A stretch of DNA of 64,000 nt, taken from an uncultured Clostridia bacterium. Lineage in GTDB: Bacteria > Bacillota > Clostridia > Monoglobales > Monoglobaceae. Positions within the stretch are counted from its first letter, which is position 1, and each line of letters begins with the position of its first letter. Shown one piece after another: positions 7,671 through 19,215 of this stretch. Under the pieces are notes generated by a model. It saw only the letters and a list, made by a program, of their open reading frames with translations, had not been told where the DNA came from and did not search any database. The stretch spans positions 78,743 to 142,742 of the forward strand of contig CAKSFQ010000004.1 in assembly GCA_934454115.1 (NCBI GenBank). Reading direction: 5' to 3'. Position numbers and translations under genes: made by a program.

Positions 7671-7691
7671 GGTCGTAAATCGGTCGTAAAT
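7671..7691. repeat. Direct repeats GGTCGTAAAT, 11-bp period (possible integrase arm sites)
   Basis: GGTCGTAAAT occurs at 7671-7680 and again at 7682-7691, one helical turn apart. It lies where AT-rich element DNA meets the lysS region. Short direct repeats of this kind near an element end are typical binding sites for the N-terminal domain of Tn916-type integrases. A 13-base sequence at 7654-7666 (GCGTGTTCTCTTT) also occurs inverted at 1209-1221, upstream of int. Confidence 0.4.
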
Positions 7692-7730
7692 TTTAGCTTT
7701 CAATCCGCCAAAACCGCACAACCACGCCAT

Positions 7731-9248
7731 TTATTTATCCAACGGCTTCATTGTGGGGAAGAGCAATACGTCGCGGATGGAGGAACTGTCGGTCAGCAGC
7801 ATCACAAGACGGTCGATGCCGATGCCCAGACCGCCGGTGGGCGGAAGTCCGTATTCCAAAGCATTTACGTAATCTTCGTCCATCATGCTGGCCTCATCGT
7901 CGCCCTTTTCTCGCTTTTCCACCTGCTTTAAAAATCGCTCCTTCTGATCGATCGGATCATTTAACTCCGAAAACGCGTTACCAAATTCGCGGCGGGTGAT
8001 GAACACCTCAAAACGCTCGGTAAAGTCGGGGTTGTCCGCATAGCGCTTGGCAAGCGGCGAAATTTCTACCGGGTATTCGGTGATAAAGGTCGGCTGTACC
8101 AGCTGTTCTTCGACCCGTTCTTCAAAGACCAGGCTGATGATTTCACCCTTGGAAAGGTCGGCAGTATCTTCATCAAAAGCAATGCCGACCGACTCTGCCA
8201 ATGCCTTTGCCTCTGCTGCGGTCGATACGGTTTTAAAGTCGGCGCCGGTATACTTTAAGATGGCGTCCTGCATGGTAATCCGCTGCCAGGGGCTGCCCAA
8301 ATCAATTTCTTCGCCCTGATAAACGATGGTGGTGGTGCCCAAAACCTCTTTGGCAACCGTGCGGATCATATCCTCAGTCAAATCCATCATATCCTTATAG
8401 TCGGCATAGGCCTGATACAGCTCAATCGTGGTAAACTCCGGATTGTGCTTAACGTCCATACCTTCGTTGCGGAAAAGCCGACCCATTTCATAAACCTTTT
8501 CAAAACCGCCGACCACCAGTCGCTTTAAATAAAGCTCCGGCGCGATACGCAGATACATATCAATGTCTAAGGTGTTGTGGTGCGTGATAAACGGCCGTGC
8601 TGCCGCACCGCCTGCAATGGTATTTAAAATGGGGGTTTCGACCTCCATATACCCGAGGGAATCCAGATAGTTCCGAATCGCGGTCATAATCCGGCTCCGC
8701 AGCCGAAAGGTCTTTTTGACCTCCGGGTTCATGATTAAATCGACATAACGCTGCCGATAACGTAAATCCGGGTTGGTAAGACCGTGGAATTTTTCCGGCA
8801 GGGGACGCAGGGACTTGCTAAGCAAGGTAACCTTGGATGCCCGTACCGAAATCTCACCGCGCTGGGTGGTAAACACCTCGCCGGTGATGCCGACAATGTC
8901 GCCGATATCAAACTTTTTATATTTTTTATAAGCCTCATCGCCCAGCTCATCCCGTTTTACGCAGAGCTGAATTTTGCCGGAGCCGTCCTGTAAATCGGCA
9001 AAGGACATTTTACCCATGACGCGCTTTGACATAAGGCGGCCGGCCAAAACAACGGTTTTGCCCTCAAAATTTGCATAATCCTCAATAATTTCGGCCGCAT
9101 GGTTTTGGCGGTCAAATTTGGTAATGGCAAAAGGATTTTCACCATCCGCCAAAAGGGCGGCTAATTTCTCGCGGCGTACCTTTAAAACCTCGGTCAAATC
9201 CTTTTCCGGGGCGGTCGGTGCACCGTTTTGTTGATTTTGTTCGCTCAT
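7731..9248 (-). CDS. lysS: Lysyl-tRNA synthetase, class II
   Basis: Charges tRNA-Lys with lysine in the cytoplasm. The 505 residues match the usual class II LysRS length. An N-terminal OB-fold anticodon-binding domain (about 60-170, [17 protein letters not shown]) precedes the catalytic core. Motif 2 is in [20 protein letters not shown] and motif 3 in [15 protein letters not shown] near the C-terminus. The start at 9248 (MSEQNQQ) is preceded by GAGGAGAGTTAT; a longer frame upstream overlaps greA and has no support. It lies 26 bases after greA and is probably cotranscribed from the greA promoter. Its 3' end marks the start of core chromosome beside the integrated element. Confidence 0.97.
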   Translation of the reverse strand: MSEQNQQNGAPTAPEKDLTEVLKVRREKLAALLADGENPFAITKFDRQNHAAEIIEDYANFEGKTVVLAGRLMSKRVMGKMSFADLQDGSGKIQLCVKRDELGDEAYKKYKKFDIGDIVGITGEVFTTQRGEISVRASKVTLLSKSLRPLPEKFHGLTNPDLRYRQRYVDLIMNPEVKKTFRLRSRIMTAIRNYLDSLGYMEVETPILNTIAGGAAARPFITHHNTLDIDMYLRIAPELYLKRLVVGGFEKVYEMGRLFRNEGMDVKHNPEFTTIELYQAYADYKDMMDLTEDMIRTVAKEVLGTTTIVYQGEEIDLGSPWQRITMQDAILKYTGADFKTVSTAAEAKALAESVGIAFDEDTADLSKGEIISLVFEERVEEQLVQPTFITEYPVEISPLAKRYADNPDFTERFEVFITRREFGNAFSELNDPIDQKERFLKQVEKREKGDDEASMMDEDYVNALEYGLPPTGGLGIGIDRLVMLLTDSSSIRDVLLFPTMKPLDK

Positions 9249-9274
9249 ATAACTCTCCTCTTCCTTATTCAGGC

Positions 9275-9754
9275 TTATTCGATCGCAAGAATTTTGTAGC
9301 TGACCGGGCCGTCCTGTGTTTCCACAACGGCAGTCTCGCCCACGCCCTTGCCCTTGATTGCCATAAACAAGGGGCACTCGTTGGAAATCGTCTTTTCTTC
9401 TTCCTGGATTGGGTCTGCCTCGGTAGAGCCAACGATGGTATACCACTCGGCCTCGTCAAATTCTACATCCAGGATCTGTACCTTGGTGCCGATGCCGACC
9501 TTGGTGCGGTCGATGTCGTCCGCGTCGATCACAGTCACATTTTTCAGCATGTTCTCCAGCTCATTGATACGGATTTCCACCTGAGCCTGCTCATTTTTCG
9601 CCTCATCGTATTCCGAGTTCTCGGACAGGTCGCCAAAGCCAAGCGCAACCTTGATCTTTTCGGAAACCTCTTTGCGCTTTTTGGTTTTTAAATATTCCAG
9701 CTCGTCCTCCAGCTTTTTTAACCCCTCTGCAGTCAGCGTAATCTTTTTTTCCAT
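9275..9754 (-). CDS. greA: Transcription elongation factor GreA
   Basis: Binds RNA polymerase and stimulates cleavage of backtracked RNA. The 159 residues fit GreA. The N-terminal coiled coil carries the acidic tip in [16 protein letters not shown] (about 41-56), whose Asp/Glu pair coordinates the catalytic magnesium. The C-terminal FKBP-like domain ends at the last residues. The ATG at 9754 follows GGAGGTTATTAA. It is the first gene of the greA-lysS unit, an arrangement seen in many Firmicutes, with a consensus promoter at 9822-9850. Confidence 0.97.
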   Translation of the reverse strand: MEKKITLTAEGLKKLEDELEYLKTKKRKEVSEKIKVALGFGDLSENSEYDEAKNEQAQVEIRINELENMLKNVTVIDADDIDRTKVGIGTKVQILDVEFDEAEWYTIVGSTEADPIQEEEKTISNECPLFMAIKGKGVGETAVVETQDGPVSYKILAIE

Positions 9755-9821
9755 TTAATAACCTCCATTTTAGCCATGCGGCGCAAGCCTTAAGCGGCCG
9801 CAAAAAAATAAGAACCTTTTT

Positions 9822-9850
9822 ATTATAATCGAAATCATCGATCTTGTCAA
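9822..9850 (-). promoter_or_regulatory. Sigma-A promoter of greA-lysS
   Basis: Minus strand: -35 TTGACA at 9850-9845, a 17-base spacer and -10 TATAAT at 9827-9822. Both hexamers match the consensus exactly. It lies between the galE terminator and greA. Confidence 0.88.
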
Positions 9851-9874
9851 ATCCCGATGGTATTCAGGAAATAA

Positions 9875-9898
9875 GCGGCAGGACTTCTGTCCTGCCGC
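9875..9898 (-). terminator. galE terminator
   Basis: GCGGCAGGAC, loop TTCT and GTCCTGCCGC make a perfect 10-bp GC-rich stem 8 bases after the galE stop. On the minus strand it is followed by TTATTT, a short T-rich tail. Confidence 0.75.
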
Positions 9899-9906
9899 CC
9901 GCTTCT

Positions 9907-10920
9907 TTAGCTCTTATATCCGTTCGGATTTTGCGTCTGCCATTTCCAGGTGTCGGCACACATATCGTCCAGTGTGTGCGTCGCGCAAAATCCCAACTCG
10001 CGGTTTGCCTTGGTGGGGTCTGCATAGCAGCTTGCCACATCGCCGGGACGGCGGTCAACAATTTTATAAGGGATTTCCTTGCCGCTTGCCTTTTCAAATG
10101 CCGCAATCATATCCAGCACGCTGTAACCGGTGCCGGTGCCGAGGTTGTAGATCAAAACGCCGGTCTCGTTCTCAATCTTTTTGAGCGCCTTTAAGTGGCC
10201 GATGGCAAGATCGGTGACGTGGATATAATCCCGTACCCCGGTGCCGTCCTTGGTGTCATAGTCATTGCCATAGACCGACAGGCACTTTAGCTTGCCGACC
10301 GCAACCTGGGAAATATAGGGCACCAGATTGTTGGGAATGCCGTTCGGATCCTCGCCGATCATGCCGCTTTTGTGGGCGCCGACCGGATTAAAGTAACGGA
10401 GCAGCACGATGCCCCAATCCGGATCCGCCCTGCTGAGATCCTTTAAGATATATTCAATCGTGAGCTTAGTCTGTCCGTACGGATTGGTGCAGGAAAGCGG
10501 AAAATCCTCCCGGATCGGAACGGTGTGCGGATCGCCGTATACCGTAGCGGAAGAGGAGAACACCAGTTTCTTAACGTTGTACTTTCCCATAATGTCCAAA
10601 AGATTCAGTGTGCCGGTGATATTATTGTGGTAATAGAGAAGCGGCTTTGCAACGCTTTCGCCGACCGCCTTTAAGCCCGCAAAATGAATGACTGCGTCAA
10701 AATCGTGTTCTTTAAAAACCTGCTCGGTTGCCGCATAATCCAAAAGATCGGCCTTGTAAAACGGAAAATCCTTGCCGGTAATCTCTTTAACCCGGCGCAC
10801 CGCTTCCTCGCAGCTGTTATCCAGGTTGTCCAGTACGACAACTTCATCGCCGTTTTCGAGTAATTCCACACAGGTATGGCTGCCGATATAGCCGGCGCCA
10901 CCGGTCACTAAAATCTTCAT
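9907..10920 (-). CDS. galE: UDP-glucose 4-epimerase
   Basis: Interconverts UDP-glucose and UDP-galactose (Leloir pathway and cell-surface sugar supply). The 337 residues are full length for GalE. The NAD-binding Rossmann motif is [11 protein letters not shown] (5-15), the catalytic Ser/Thr region is SSSATVYGD (about 124-132) and the YxxxK pair is YGQTK (about 149-153). The start at 10920 follows AAAGGAGCCTTGATATT. It has its own terminator and lies between ligA and greA on the same strand, so it is likely a single-gene unit. Confidence 0.96.
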   Translation of the reverse strand: MKILVTGGAGYIGSHTCVELLENGDEVVVLDNLDNSCEEAVRRVKEITGKDFPFYKADLLDYAATEQVFKEHDFDAVIHFAGLKAVGESVAKPLLYYHNNITGTLNLLDIMGKYNVKKLVFSSSATVYGDPHTVPIREDFPLSCTNPYGQTKLTIEYILKDLSRADPDWGIVLLRYFNPVGAHKSGMIGEDPNGIPNNLVPYISQVAVGKLKCLSVYGNDYDTKDGTGVRDYIHVTDLAIGHLKALKKIENETGVLIYNLGTGTGYSVLDMIAAFEKASGKEIPYKIVDRRPGDVASCYADPTKANRELGFCATHTLDDMCADTWKWQTQNPNGYKS

Positions 10921-11030
10921 AATATCAAGGCTCCTTTGATTTATATACTTTGGGGATCAAACGCATCTCACCCTGCGTCAAGAATACCACATTTTGTGTA
11001 CCGTGTCAAGGTTTTCAGGCAGCGTTTTGC

Positions 11031-11060
11031 AAAAAAATGCCATGGCTTTTCACCATGGCA
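11031..11060 (-). terminator. ligA terminator
   Basis: On the minus strand TGCCATGG, a 7-base loop and CCATGGCA are followed directly by seven T residues. This is a typical intrinsic terminator 18 bases past the ligA stop. Confidence 0.9.
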
Positions 11061-11077
11061 AAGAGACCTATTTTGGA

Positions 11078-13117
<2,040 letters not shown>

Positions 13118-13169
13118 TCAGTGTCTTGTATAGTATACCGAATTTTTTAAAAAGAATCAAGTAGAGATT

Positions 13170-13874
13170 TTAGCGACCGGGAACGGAGAGATAGGTATCG
13201 GGGACGGCGCCGAGCAGAATCGTTTCGGTCATGGGAACCTGCGTGGTAACCGTGATTTCCTCACTGTTTGCAATGCCGCCGACCCTTGCGGTGATGGTGA
13301 TATCCGCCGAGAGCAGATAGCGCGTTTGGTTGATGCCGGCCGCCGTAAACGTATCGCAAAACGAGACATCAATTTTCTCAGCGCAAAATACGCGGATCGG
13401 CAGATGAAAGCCGATGCCGGTGTATAGGGCGTCCGAAAACAAAAGTCCGATGGGAATATAAGTGTCCACCGCGTGGATGGCGCGGAGCTTGTCGCCGATT
13501 TTCAGCAATAACTCCGCTTTGACGCGATTTGCGGCCGTGTAGTCGGTGTGCATGGATTGGAGCGCGCCGTTCTCGTCCTTTTGCAGCGTTGTGAGGGTGC
13601 GGATTTCGTCTGCATTTTCCTGCATCAGCTCTGATACGGCCGCATTGGCGTCATAAACCAGTCTTTGGTTCAGAACGGCCGCCGCGGCTTGCCTGCCCAT
13701 CGTGCCAACCCGGCGCACGGCGGCAAAAATTCCGAAAAGCAGAGTGGTGAGAAGAAGAAAAACGAAGCAGGAACGCAGCTTGCCGCCGATTGTGTGCCGA
13801 TAGACCTTGCGGTGTGTGCCTCTTTGCCGGCCGGTAAAAAAACGGTAGCGAAATCTGCGCCATAGCGTATGCAT
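13170..13874 (-). CDS. yunB: Sporulation protein YunB-like
   Basis: Predicted mother-cell sporulation protein of the YunB family; the precise role is unknown. The 234 residues have a basic N-terminus, one membrane segment (about 33-55, SCFVFLLLTTLLFGIFAAV) and a soluble domain. Family-like stretches are MQENADEIRTLTTLQKDENG and a C-terminal part ending in VTTQVPMTETILLGAVPDTYL. The start at 13874 (MHTLWRRF) is preceded by AAAGGGGATGACAGA; a longer frame to 14063 runs into the region of the divergent promoter. Its presence supports a spore-forming host. Confidence 0.8.
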   Translation of the reverse strand: MHTLWRRFRYRFFTGRQRGTHRKVYRHTIGGKLRSCFVFLLLTTLLFGIFAAVRRVGTMGRQAAAAVLNQRLVYDANAAVSELMQENADEIRTLTTLQKDENGALQSMHTDYTAANRVKAELLLKIGDKLRAIHAVDTYIPIGLLFSDALYTGIGFHLPIRVFCAEKIDVSFCDTFTAAGINQTRYLLSADITITARVGGIANSEEITVTTQVPMTETILLGAVPDTYLSVPGR

Positions 13875-13952
13875 TCTGTCATCCCCTTTCTGTCTTACCT
13901 TATGAAAAAAGGGGAGGATGGTGCCTGTCTGAAAAAATATTGTAAAAAAAGC

Positions 13953-13981
13953 GTGACAAAGCGGCGGCTTTCCGTTATAAT
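13953..13981 (+). promoter_or_regulatory. Sigma-A-type promoter of the transglutaminase-like gene
   Basis: -35 GTGACA (13953-13958), a 17-base spacer and -10 TATAAT (13976-13981), about 100 bases before the ATG at 14081. Confidence 0.7.
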
Positions 13982-14080
13982 GGAATATGCTTGAAAGAAT
14001 GCGGCGCTTCGGCGCTTTCCTTTCAGGCGGATTTTTTGTTGAAAATACGGGTACAGCGCTCATAAAAACGGGAGGAATTT

Positions 14081-15433
14081 ATGATGATAAAACGAATGAC
14101 GGCGGTACTTTTATCCCTGTTGCTGCTCGCGTCCCTTGCGGCGCCGGCCGCTTTTGCGGAAGAGGAGCCGCTGTCGGTGGTACAAATAAAACGGGATATG
14201 CGGCGCGACGGCGTATGGCGCGGTGAAACAAGGATTTTACCGGAAGTGGACGGGACAGCCGAGAATGGGGACGTTGCGCTTTCTGCCGAATATGATGAGG
14301 ACGCTTTTTTTGCCTACCTGGAAAAAGCCTGCATGGAGCATCAAGAGGAGATTCCGGTTCGGGAATTTCAGATCCCGGCGGACGAAATCGACGCGCTTTA
14401 TATGCGTTTTGCGATGACCCGTCCGATGGCGTTGCTGCGCACAGGGTATATGGTCTGGCAGACGCCGTCGGGAATGGTAACCCGGCTTATCCCCAACTAT
14501 TTGCTCGGCAGCAAGGAAGAGGACGATGCGGCGCGGATTTTGCTGCAGCAAAAGGCTGCGGCGTATGTGAGTGCCGCTAAGCAGCATGAGGCCCCCTTAG
14601 AACAGATCCTGTCCGTGCACGATGCCATCATCAAGGATACGGCGTATGATTACACCTTTCAGGACACCTCCTATCATGCCTACGGTATCGCAAACGGAGG
14701 AAAGGCTGTGTGTCAGGGATATTCACAGATGTTCTATATGGTTGCGGACAGCCTTGGCTTTGAGACCAACTTTATTACCTATATGGCAGGGGATCCGAAC
14801 GATCCCTCCGATCCCAATCACGCCAATAACCATATGTGGAATTGCATCAAACTGAGTGGAAAATGGTACTTTTTGGACGCAACCTGGGACGATCCGGATG
14901 GGGAGGATCGGGCGCTGTCCTCGCATGATTATTTCTTGGTCAGCGAGGCAACCATGCTACGGCGCGATACCGACGGCGGTCACGGCGATAAGGCAAAATG
15001 GAGTTCTCACAGAAAGGACGGCAGCGTGCCGGACTGCACCGATACAACCTATGAGACGGATTATATTTTTAACTATCCAAACCCCATAACGCTGATGCGA
15101 GAGGGCGGTAAAATCGGATTTTATGCAAACAATCATTTCTTTTGCTCTGACAGTTTGTATGTCGGAGATATCTTTGTCAGCCGCGCGGAAGGAAACAGTC
15201 TCAAGTATCTCTTTTTAAACACGCCGCCGGCCGAGGTGACGCTGCGCACGGTATACCGAAGCAAATTCGGTGTGATCGGCAAAATAGAACAACAGACGCT
15301 GAAAAGCAAACGGGAATTTATGATCTATACCCTGTCACTTGGCAGTGCGCCGGCAAAATATTCATCGCGCACACTGTATTTTTGGGAGGGGGATACCCTA
15401 AACCCGTGCGGCGGCCGCGTCAATATCGAGTAA
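14081..15433 (+). CDS. Secreted transglutaminase-like protein
   Basis: A secreted protein of 450 residues with a transglutaminase/protease-like core. A signal peptide covers residues 1 to about 27 (hydrophobic LLSLLLLASLAAPAAFA, cleavage near AFA-EE). The papain-like triad is visible as Cys in GKAVCQGYSQM (about 212), His in NHMWNCIKL (about 249) and Asp in YFLDATWDD (about 264). A beta-rich region of about 120 residues follows without a recognisable anchor. Such proteins often act on the cell wall or on surface proteins; the substrate is unknown. It is cotranscribed with nothing obvious: valS downstream has its own promoter. Confidence 0.85.
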   Translation: MMIKRMTAVLLSLLLLASLAAPAAFAEEEPLSVVQIKRDMRRDGVWRGETRILPEVDGTAENGDVALSAEYDEDAFFAYLEKACMEHQEEIPVREFQIPADEIDALYMRFAMTRPMALLRTGYMVWQTPSGMVTRLIPNYLLGSKEEDDAARILLQQKAAAYVSAAKQHEAPLEQILSVHDAIIKDTAYDYTFQDTSYHAYGIANGGKAVCQGYSQMFYMVADSLGFETNFITYMAGDPNDPSDPNHANNHMWNCIKLSGKWYFLDATWDDPDGEDRALSSHDYFLVSEATMLRRDTDGGHGDKAKWSSHRKDGSVPDCTDTTYETDYIFNYPNPITLMREGGKIGFYANNHFFCSDSLYVGDIFVSRAEGNSLKYLFLNTPPAEVTLRTVYRSKFGVIGKIEQQTLKSKREFMIYTLSLGSAPAKYSSRTLYFWEGDTLNPCGGRVNIE

Positions 15434-15439
15434 AAGGAC

Positions 15440-15468
15440 TTGCATATCACAAAAAACCATGGTATGAT
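15440..15468 (+). promoter_or_regulatory. valS promoter
   Basis: -35 TTGCAT (15440-15445), a 17-base spacer and -10 TATGAT (15463-15468). A small GGGGAT...ATCCCC hairpin (15488-15510) lies between promoter and start. The 65-base leader is far too short for a T-box. Confidence 0.7.
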
Positions 15469-15533
15469 AACACAATAGAAAAAAATAGGGGATCTATGTT
15501 TTGCATCCCCTTTGGATAGAGAGGAGCGGTTTT

Positions 15534-18161
15534 GTGCCAAAAGAGCTTTCAAAAACCTATGACCCGAAACAGGTCGAAGAACGCATTTACCAAGATTGGA
15601 TGGATAAGGGCTATTTCCATGCGGAAATTGACCCGAATAAAGAACCCTTTACGATTGTGATTCCGCCGCCAAACGTCACCGGCCAGCTGCATATGGGACA
15701 TGCCTTGGATGAGACGTTTCAGGATATTTTAATCCGTGCAAAAAGAATGCAGGGCTATGCGGCGCTTTGGATTCCCGGTACCGACCACGCCGGAATCGCC
15801 ACGCAAATCAAGGTGGAGGAGGATCTGCGTGTCAATGAACACCTGACCCGGTACGACCTTGGACGGGAGGAGTTTTTAAAGCGTGTCTGGGCCTGGAAGG
15901 AGAAGTTCGGCGGCCGCATTATCAGCCAGCTGAAAAAGATCGGCTGCTCCTGCGACTGGGAGCGGGAGCGGTTCACCATGGACGAGGGTTGCAGCAAAGC
16001 CGTTAAAGAGGTTTTTGTCAACCTTTATAACAAAGGGCTCATTTATCAGGGAAACCGCATCATCAATTGGTGTCCGCACTGTATCACGGCGTTGTCTGAC
16101 GCTGAGGTGGAACACACCGAGCAGGCAGGACATTTCTGGCATATTAAATATCCGATCAAGGACAGCAACGGCTATGTGGTGATTGCAACCACCCGCCCGG
16201 AGACCTTGTTCGGCGATACAGCGGTTGCGGTCAACCCGGAGGATGAACGCTACCGGGATCTGATCGGAAAGAAGCTGATTCTGCCGTTGGTCGGCAGAGA
16301 AATCCCCGTGATTGCGGACGAGTACGTTGACCGGGAGTTTGGAACCGGCTGCGTGAAGATTACACCGGCGCACGACCCGAACGATTTTGAGGTGGGACAG
16401 CGGCACAATCTGAAGCAGATTAAGGTATTAAACGATGATGCGACCATGAACGCCTATGCCGGAAAGTACGAGGGTATGGATCGCTACGCCTGCCGCAAGG
16501 CGATGCTGATTGATCTTGAAGAGCAGGGACTTTTGGTAAAGACCGAAGCGCATACGCATAACGTGGGACAGTGCTACCGCTGCGGTACCACGGTAGAGCC
16601 GATCATTTCCAGGCAGTGGTTTGTGAAGATGAAACCGCTGGCACAGCCGGCGATTGACGCGGTAAAAAATGACGAGACGGAATTTGTACCGGAGCATTTT
16701 GAAAAGGTTTACTTCCACTGGCTGGAAAATATCAAGGACTGGTGTATCTCCAGACAATTGTGGTGGGGACATCGGATTCCGGCATTTTACTGCGATGACT
16801 GCGATGAAATTGTTGTTACCAAAGAAGAGACCGCGCACTGTCCCAAATGCGGCAAGGAGATGCGCCAGGATCCCGATACCTTAGATACCTGGTTCAGCTC
16901 GGCGCTCTGGCCGTTTTCGACCCTGGGCTGGCCGGATCAGACCGAAGACCTGGCGTATTTTTACCCAACCAGCACCTTAGTTACCGGCTATGACATTATC
17001 CCGTTCTGGGTTATGCGGATGATGTTCTCCGGCCTTGCACATACCGGGCAGGTGCCGTTCCGTCATGTTTATATTCACGGCCTGGTGCGCGATGCCCTGG
17101 GACGCAAGATGAGCAAATCGCTGGGGAATGGCATTGACCCCTTAGAGATTATTGATCAATACGGCGCCGATGCCCTGCGCTTTACGCTTGCTACCGGGAA
17201 CTCGCCGGGTAACGATATGCGCTTTAGCACCGAACGGGTGGAGGCAAGCCGGAACTTTGCTAATAAGATCTGGAATGCATCGCGGTTTGTTTTGATGAAT
17301 CTGGATATCGATGCCTGCTGTCTGCCGGAGTTTTCGAAGCTGCAATTAGAGGATCGCTGGATTTTGCACGCGTATAACGAGCTTATTCGGGAAGTGACGG
17401 AAAATCTGGATAAGTATGAACTGGGTATCGCGGTTTCCAAGTTGTATGATTTTATCTGGGACAGTTTCTGCGACTGGTATATCGAATTGGTAAAGCCGCG
17501 CTTTTTTGCAAAGGACGAGAGCAACCAAACGGCGCAGCAGGTGCTGACCTATGTGCTGTCCGGTACCTTAAAGCTGCTGCATCCGTTCATGCCCTTTATC
17601 ACCGAAGAAATCTGGCAGGCGCTGCCGCATGAGGGAGAGAGCATTATGATTTCCGCCTTCCCGGTTTATGACGAGGCGCTGAAAAATCCGGAGGCTGCCG
17701 ATCAGATGCAGATGCTGATGGCGTCTATTAAAGGAATCCGTAATATCCGCAGTGAGCGGAACGTTCCGCCGTCTAAAAAGTGTAACGTTTATATCGTGAC
17801 GGCGCAGACGGATATTTTTGAGAAGGGCGTCGCTTTCTATACCAAGCTGGCGTCCGCGGATCGCGTGGTGATCCAAAAGGATAAGAGCGGAATCCCGGAA
17901 AACGCGGTTTCGGTTGTCAGCCCCGGTGCAGAACTGCTTTTGCCCTTTGACGAACTGGTCGATAAAGAAAAGGAACTGGAACGTTTAGGCAAGGAGAAAA
18001 AGCGTCTGGAGGGCGAGATCAAACGCGTAGAAGGGAAGCTCTCTAACAAGGGCTTTACCGAAAAGGCGCCGGCTGCCGTGGTAGAGGAAGAACGCCAAAA
18101 GGGCGAAAAATATAAGGCGATGCTGAAAACAGTTATTGAAAGCATCGATCAGCTGAGATGA
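15534..18161 (+). CDS. valS: Valyl-tRNA synthetase
   Basis: Charges tRNA-Val with valine. The 875 residues have the class Ia HIGH signature as HMGH in [14 protein letters not shown] (about 44-57), the editing domain ([17 protein letters not shown]), a CXXC pair region (CDDCDE/CPKCGKE), the KMSKS loop (about 525, [13 protein letters not shown]) and a C-terminal coiled coil rich in Lys/Glu (about 810-875). The start is GTG at 15534, preceded by GAGGAGCGGTTTT; an in-frame ATG at 15501 would lie within the leader hairpin and lacks a ribosome binding site. A long hairpin terminator follows. Confidence 0.97.
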   Translation: MPKELSKTYDPKQVEERIYQDWMDKGYFHAEIDPNKEPFTIVIPPPNVTGQLHMGHALDETFQDILIRAKRMQGYAALWIPGTDHAGIATQIKVEEDLRVNEHLTRYDLGREEFLKRVWAWKEKFGGRIISQLKKIGCSCDWERERFTMDEGCSKAVKEVFVNLYNKGLIYQGNRIINWCPHCITALSDAEVEHTEQAGHFWHIKYPIKDSNGYVVIATTRPETLFGDTAVAVNPEDERYRDLIGKKLILPLVGREIPVIADEYVDREFGTGCVKITPAHDPNDFEVGQRHNLKQIKVLNDDATMNAYAGKYEGMDRYACRKAMLIDLEEQGLLVKTEAHTHNVGQCYRCGTTVEPIISRQWFVKMKPLAQPAIDAVKNDETEFVPEHFEKVYFHWLENIKDWCISRQLWWGHRIPAFYCDDCDEIVVTKEETAHCPKCGKEMRQDPDTLDTWFSSALWPFSTLGWPDQTEDLAYFYPTSTLVTGYDIIPFWVMRMMFSGLAHTGQVPFRHVYIHGLVRDALGRKMSKSLGNGIDPLEIIDQYGADALRFTLATGNSPGNDMRFSTERVEASRNFANKIWNASRFVLMNLDIDACCLPEFSKLQLEDRWILHAYNELIREVTENLDKYELGIAVSKLYDFIWDSFCDWYIELVKPRFFAKDESNQTAQQVLTYVLSGTLKLLHPFMPFITEEIWQALPHEGESIMISAFPVYDEALKNPEAADQMQMLMASIKGIRNIRSERNVPPSKKCNVYIVTAQTDIFEKGVAFYTKLASADRVVIQKDKSGIPENAVSVVSPGAELLLPFDELVDKEKELERLGKEKKRLEGEIKRVEGKLSNKGFTEKAPAAVVEEERQKGEKYKAMLKTVIESIDQLR

Positions 18162-18168
18162 AGAATGC

Positions 18169-18221
18169 GCAAGAAAGAGCGCCGCGAAAATCCATCGGAT
18201 TTTCGCGGCGCTCTTTCTTGC
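18169..18221. terminator. Bidirectional terminator between valS and araC-type gene
   Basis: A perfect 25-bp inverted repeat (18169-18193 with 18197-18221) with a 3-base loop sits between convergent genes. The arms end in A-rich and T-rich sequence, so it can stop transcription from both sides. Confidence 0.85.
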
Positions 18222-18254
18222 ACTGACCCATTCGGCAAACAACAGGAGATTCGA

Positions 18255-19079
18255 CTAGGGACGCCTGCGATACAGCAGCGGTGTTGTGCCGGTCGCGCTT
18301 TTAAAGGTGCGGATAAAGGCGCTGCAACTGTTAAAACCGCAGCGCTCGGAGATATCCTGAATGGTGAGGTTGGTGTTGGTTAAAAGTCCTTTTGCCGCAG
18401 AAATACGGCATTGTTTTAAGTATGCGTACGGAGAAATCCCGGTGTCCTCTTTAAACCTTGTTGTAAAGTAGCTGCGGCTCAGGTTAAATACCCTTGCGAT
18501 ATCGTCAACATCCATACATTCCATGTAGTTTTCGGCAATATAATTCATAATAATTTTTGCATTCACTGCATTGTCCGCATGGTGAAAGCCGCGGATTAGC
18601 TCAGTAAGAATCCGATAGACATACTCAGAGCAAAGGGATTCCTCGCCGGAATTTTGCACATTTTCAATCACGCGATCAAAAATAGCGCCGATATCGGTAA
18701 TGCCGCAGGAAAAAACCGGCGCCGCGTAGAGATGCGTGATATAGTCATAATAGGCCTTGCTGAGATTGCCGTAAAAGTGAATAAATTTAAAGTCCCAGGG
18801 TGCGGAAGAGGTGCAGTATTCATGCGGCATGCGGCAGTCTAAAAGGCACATGGTGTTTTTCTCGATACGGTACTGCTTGCCGCCGTAGTTTAAAGCGCCG
18901 CCGCCCTCGGTGGTATAAATTAAAAGAAAGCTGGTAAAATGGCTGCGTTTGATATGAAAGTTTTGCTTGCATACAAAACGCCCCGTCCACTGGACGTAAT
19001 AGTAGAGCTGTTTCGCGGTTTCGGTCGGAATACGCATGAATTTTTTCTTTTCGTAGCAGGATTCCTTTAAGAGATTCAT
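18255..19079 (-). CDS. AraC-family transcriptional regulator
   Basis: Likely local regulator of the sugar locus that begins divergently at 19216. The 274 residues have an N-terminal cupin-like sensor (about 40-130, with GGGALNYGGKQYRIEKNTMC and MPHEYC) and a C-terminal pair of helix-turn-helix motifs (about 175-270: MDVDDIARVFNLSRSYFTTRF and LTIQDISERCGFNSCSAFIR). It has no membrane segment, so it would sense a cytoplasmic sugar. The start at 19079 is chosen because GGAGGATGATTTC precedes it. Direct repeats GAACAAAT(T/C)G lie between this gene and the operon. Confidence 0.9.
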   Translation of the reverse strand: MNLLKESCYEKKKFMRIPTETAKQLYYYVQWTGRFVCKQNFHIKRSHFTSFLLIYTTEGGGALNYGGKQYRIEKNTMCLLDCRMPHEYCTSSAPWDFKFIHFYGNLSKAYYDYITHLYAAPVFSCGITDIGAIFDRVIENVQNSGEESLCSEYVYRILTELIRGFHHADNAVNAKIIMNYIAENYMECMDVDDIARVFNLSRSYFTTRFKEDTGISPYAYLKQCRISAAKGLLTNTNLTIQDISERCGFNSCSAFIRTFKSATGTTPLLYRRRP

Positions 19080-19106
19080 GAAATCATCCTCCATTTCCTT
19101 TTTAGA

Positions 19107-19190
19107 GAACAAATTGTATATTATAGGGAACAAATCGTTATTGACATAAACTGAAAATCTATACTATAATATATCATGTTGAACAAGTTG
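19107..19190. promoter_or_regulatory. AraC-type operator repeats in the divergent promoter region
   Basis: GAACAAATTG (19107-19116) and GAACAAATCG (19128-19137) are direct repeats exactly 21 bp apart, two helical turns, as expected for the two arms of AraC-family sites. A third copy, GAACAAGTTG, is at 19181-19190, just past the plus-strand -10. The pair lies directly upstream of the plus-strand -35 (19141), a class II activator position, and also upstream of the regulator gene itself. Confidence 0.65.
19141..19170 (+). promoter_or_regulatory. Promoter of the 19.2-45.9 kb sugar operon
   Basis: -35 TTGACA (19141-19146), an 18-base spacer and -10 TATAAT (19165-19170), 45 bases before the first gene. 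Both hexamers are perfect, so the promoter may be strong once relieved or supported by the AraC-type protein. Confidence 0.8.
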
Positions 19191-19215
19191 AGTCAAGAAA
19201 AAAGGAGTAAATTTT

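Larger units (their letters stand above)
1..7730. mobile_element. Integrative element with CRESS-like Rep (left end beyond window)
   Basis: An AT-rich block of genes on the minus strand, clearly different in composition from the roughly 50% GC core genes that begin with lysS at 7731. It holds a tyrosine integrase, an excisionase, an HUH-helicase Rep with an origin stem-loop, an FtsK-like ATPase, small unknown genes and a type IIG restriction-modification enzyme. The integrase runs off the left edge near its natural C-terminus, so the left end is probably only a few hundred bases outside. The right end is inferred to lie between the hairpin at 7599-7632 and the lysS stop codon. No relaxase or type IV secretion genes are seen, so it would be a mobilizable or plasmid-like integrated element, not a self-conjugative one. 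The exact boundaries are not determined. Confidence 0.75.

Noticed and set aside
1-7730. Full conjugative element (ICE)
   Set aside because: No MOB-type relaxase, coupling protein with VirD4 features or type IV secretion genes are visible; only a short FtsK-like ATPase.
7656-7931. Plus-strand open frame across the lysS 3' end
   Set aside because: It is antisense to lysS, has no ribosome binding site and no recognisable product.
15434-15533. Possible T-box riboswitch before valS
   Set aside because: The leader is only about 65 bases from the promoter, has no T-box sequence and no antiterminator; only a small GGGGAT/ATCCCC hairpin is present.
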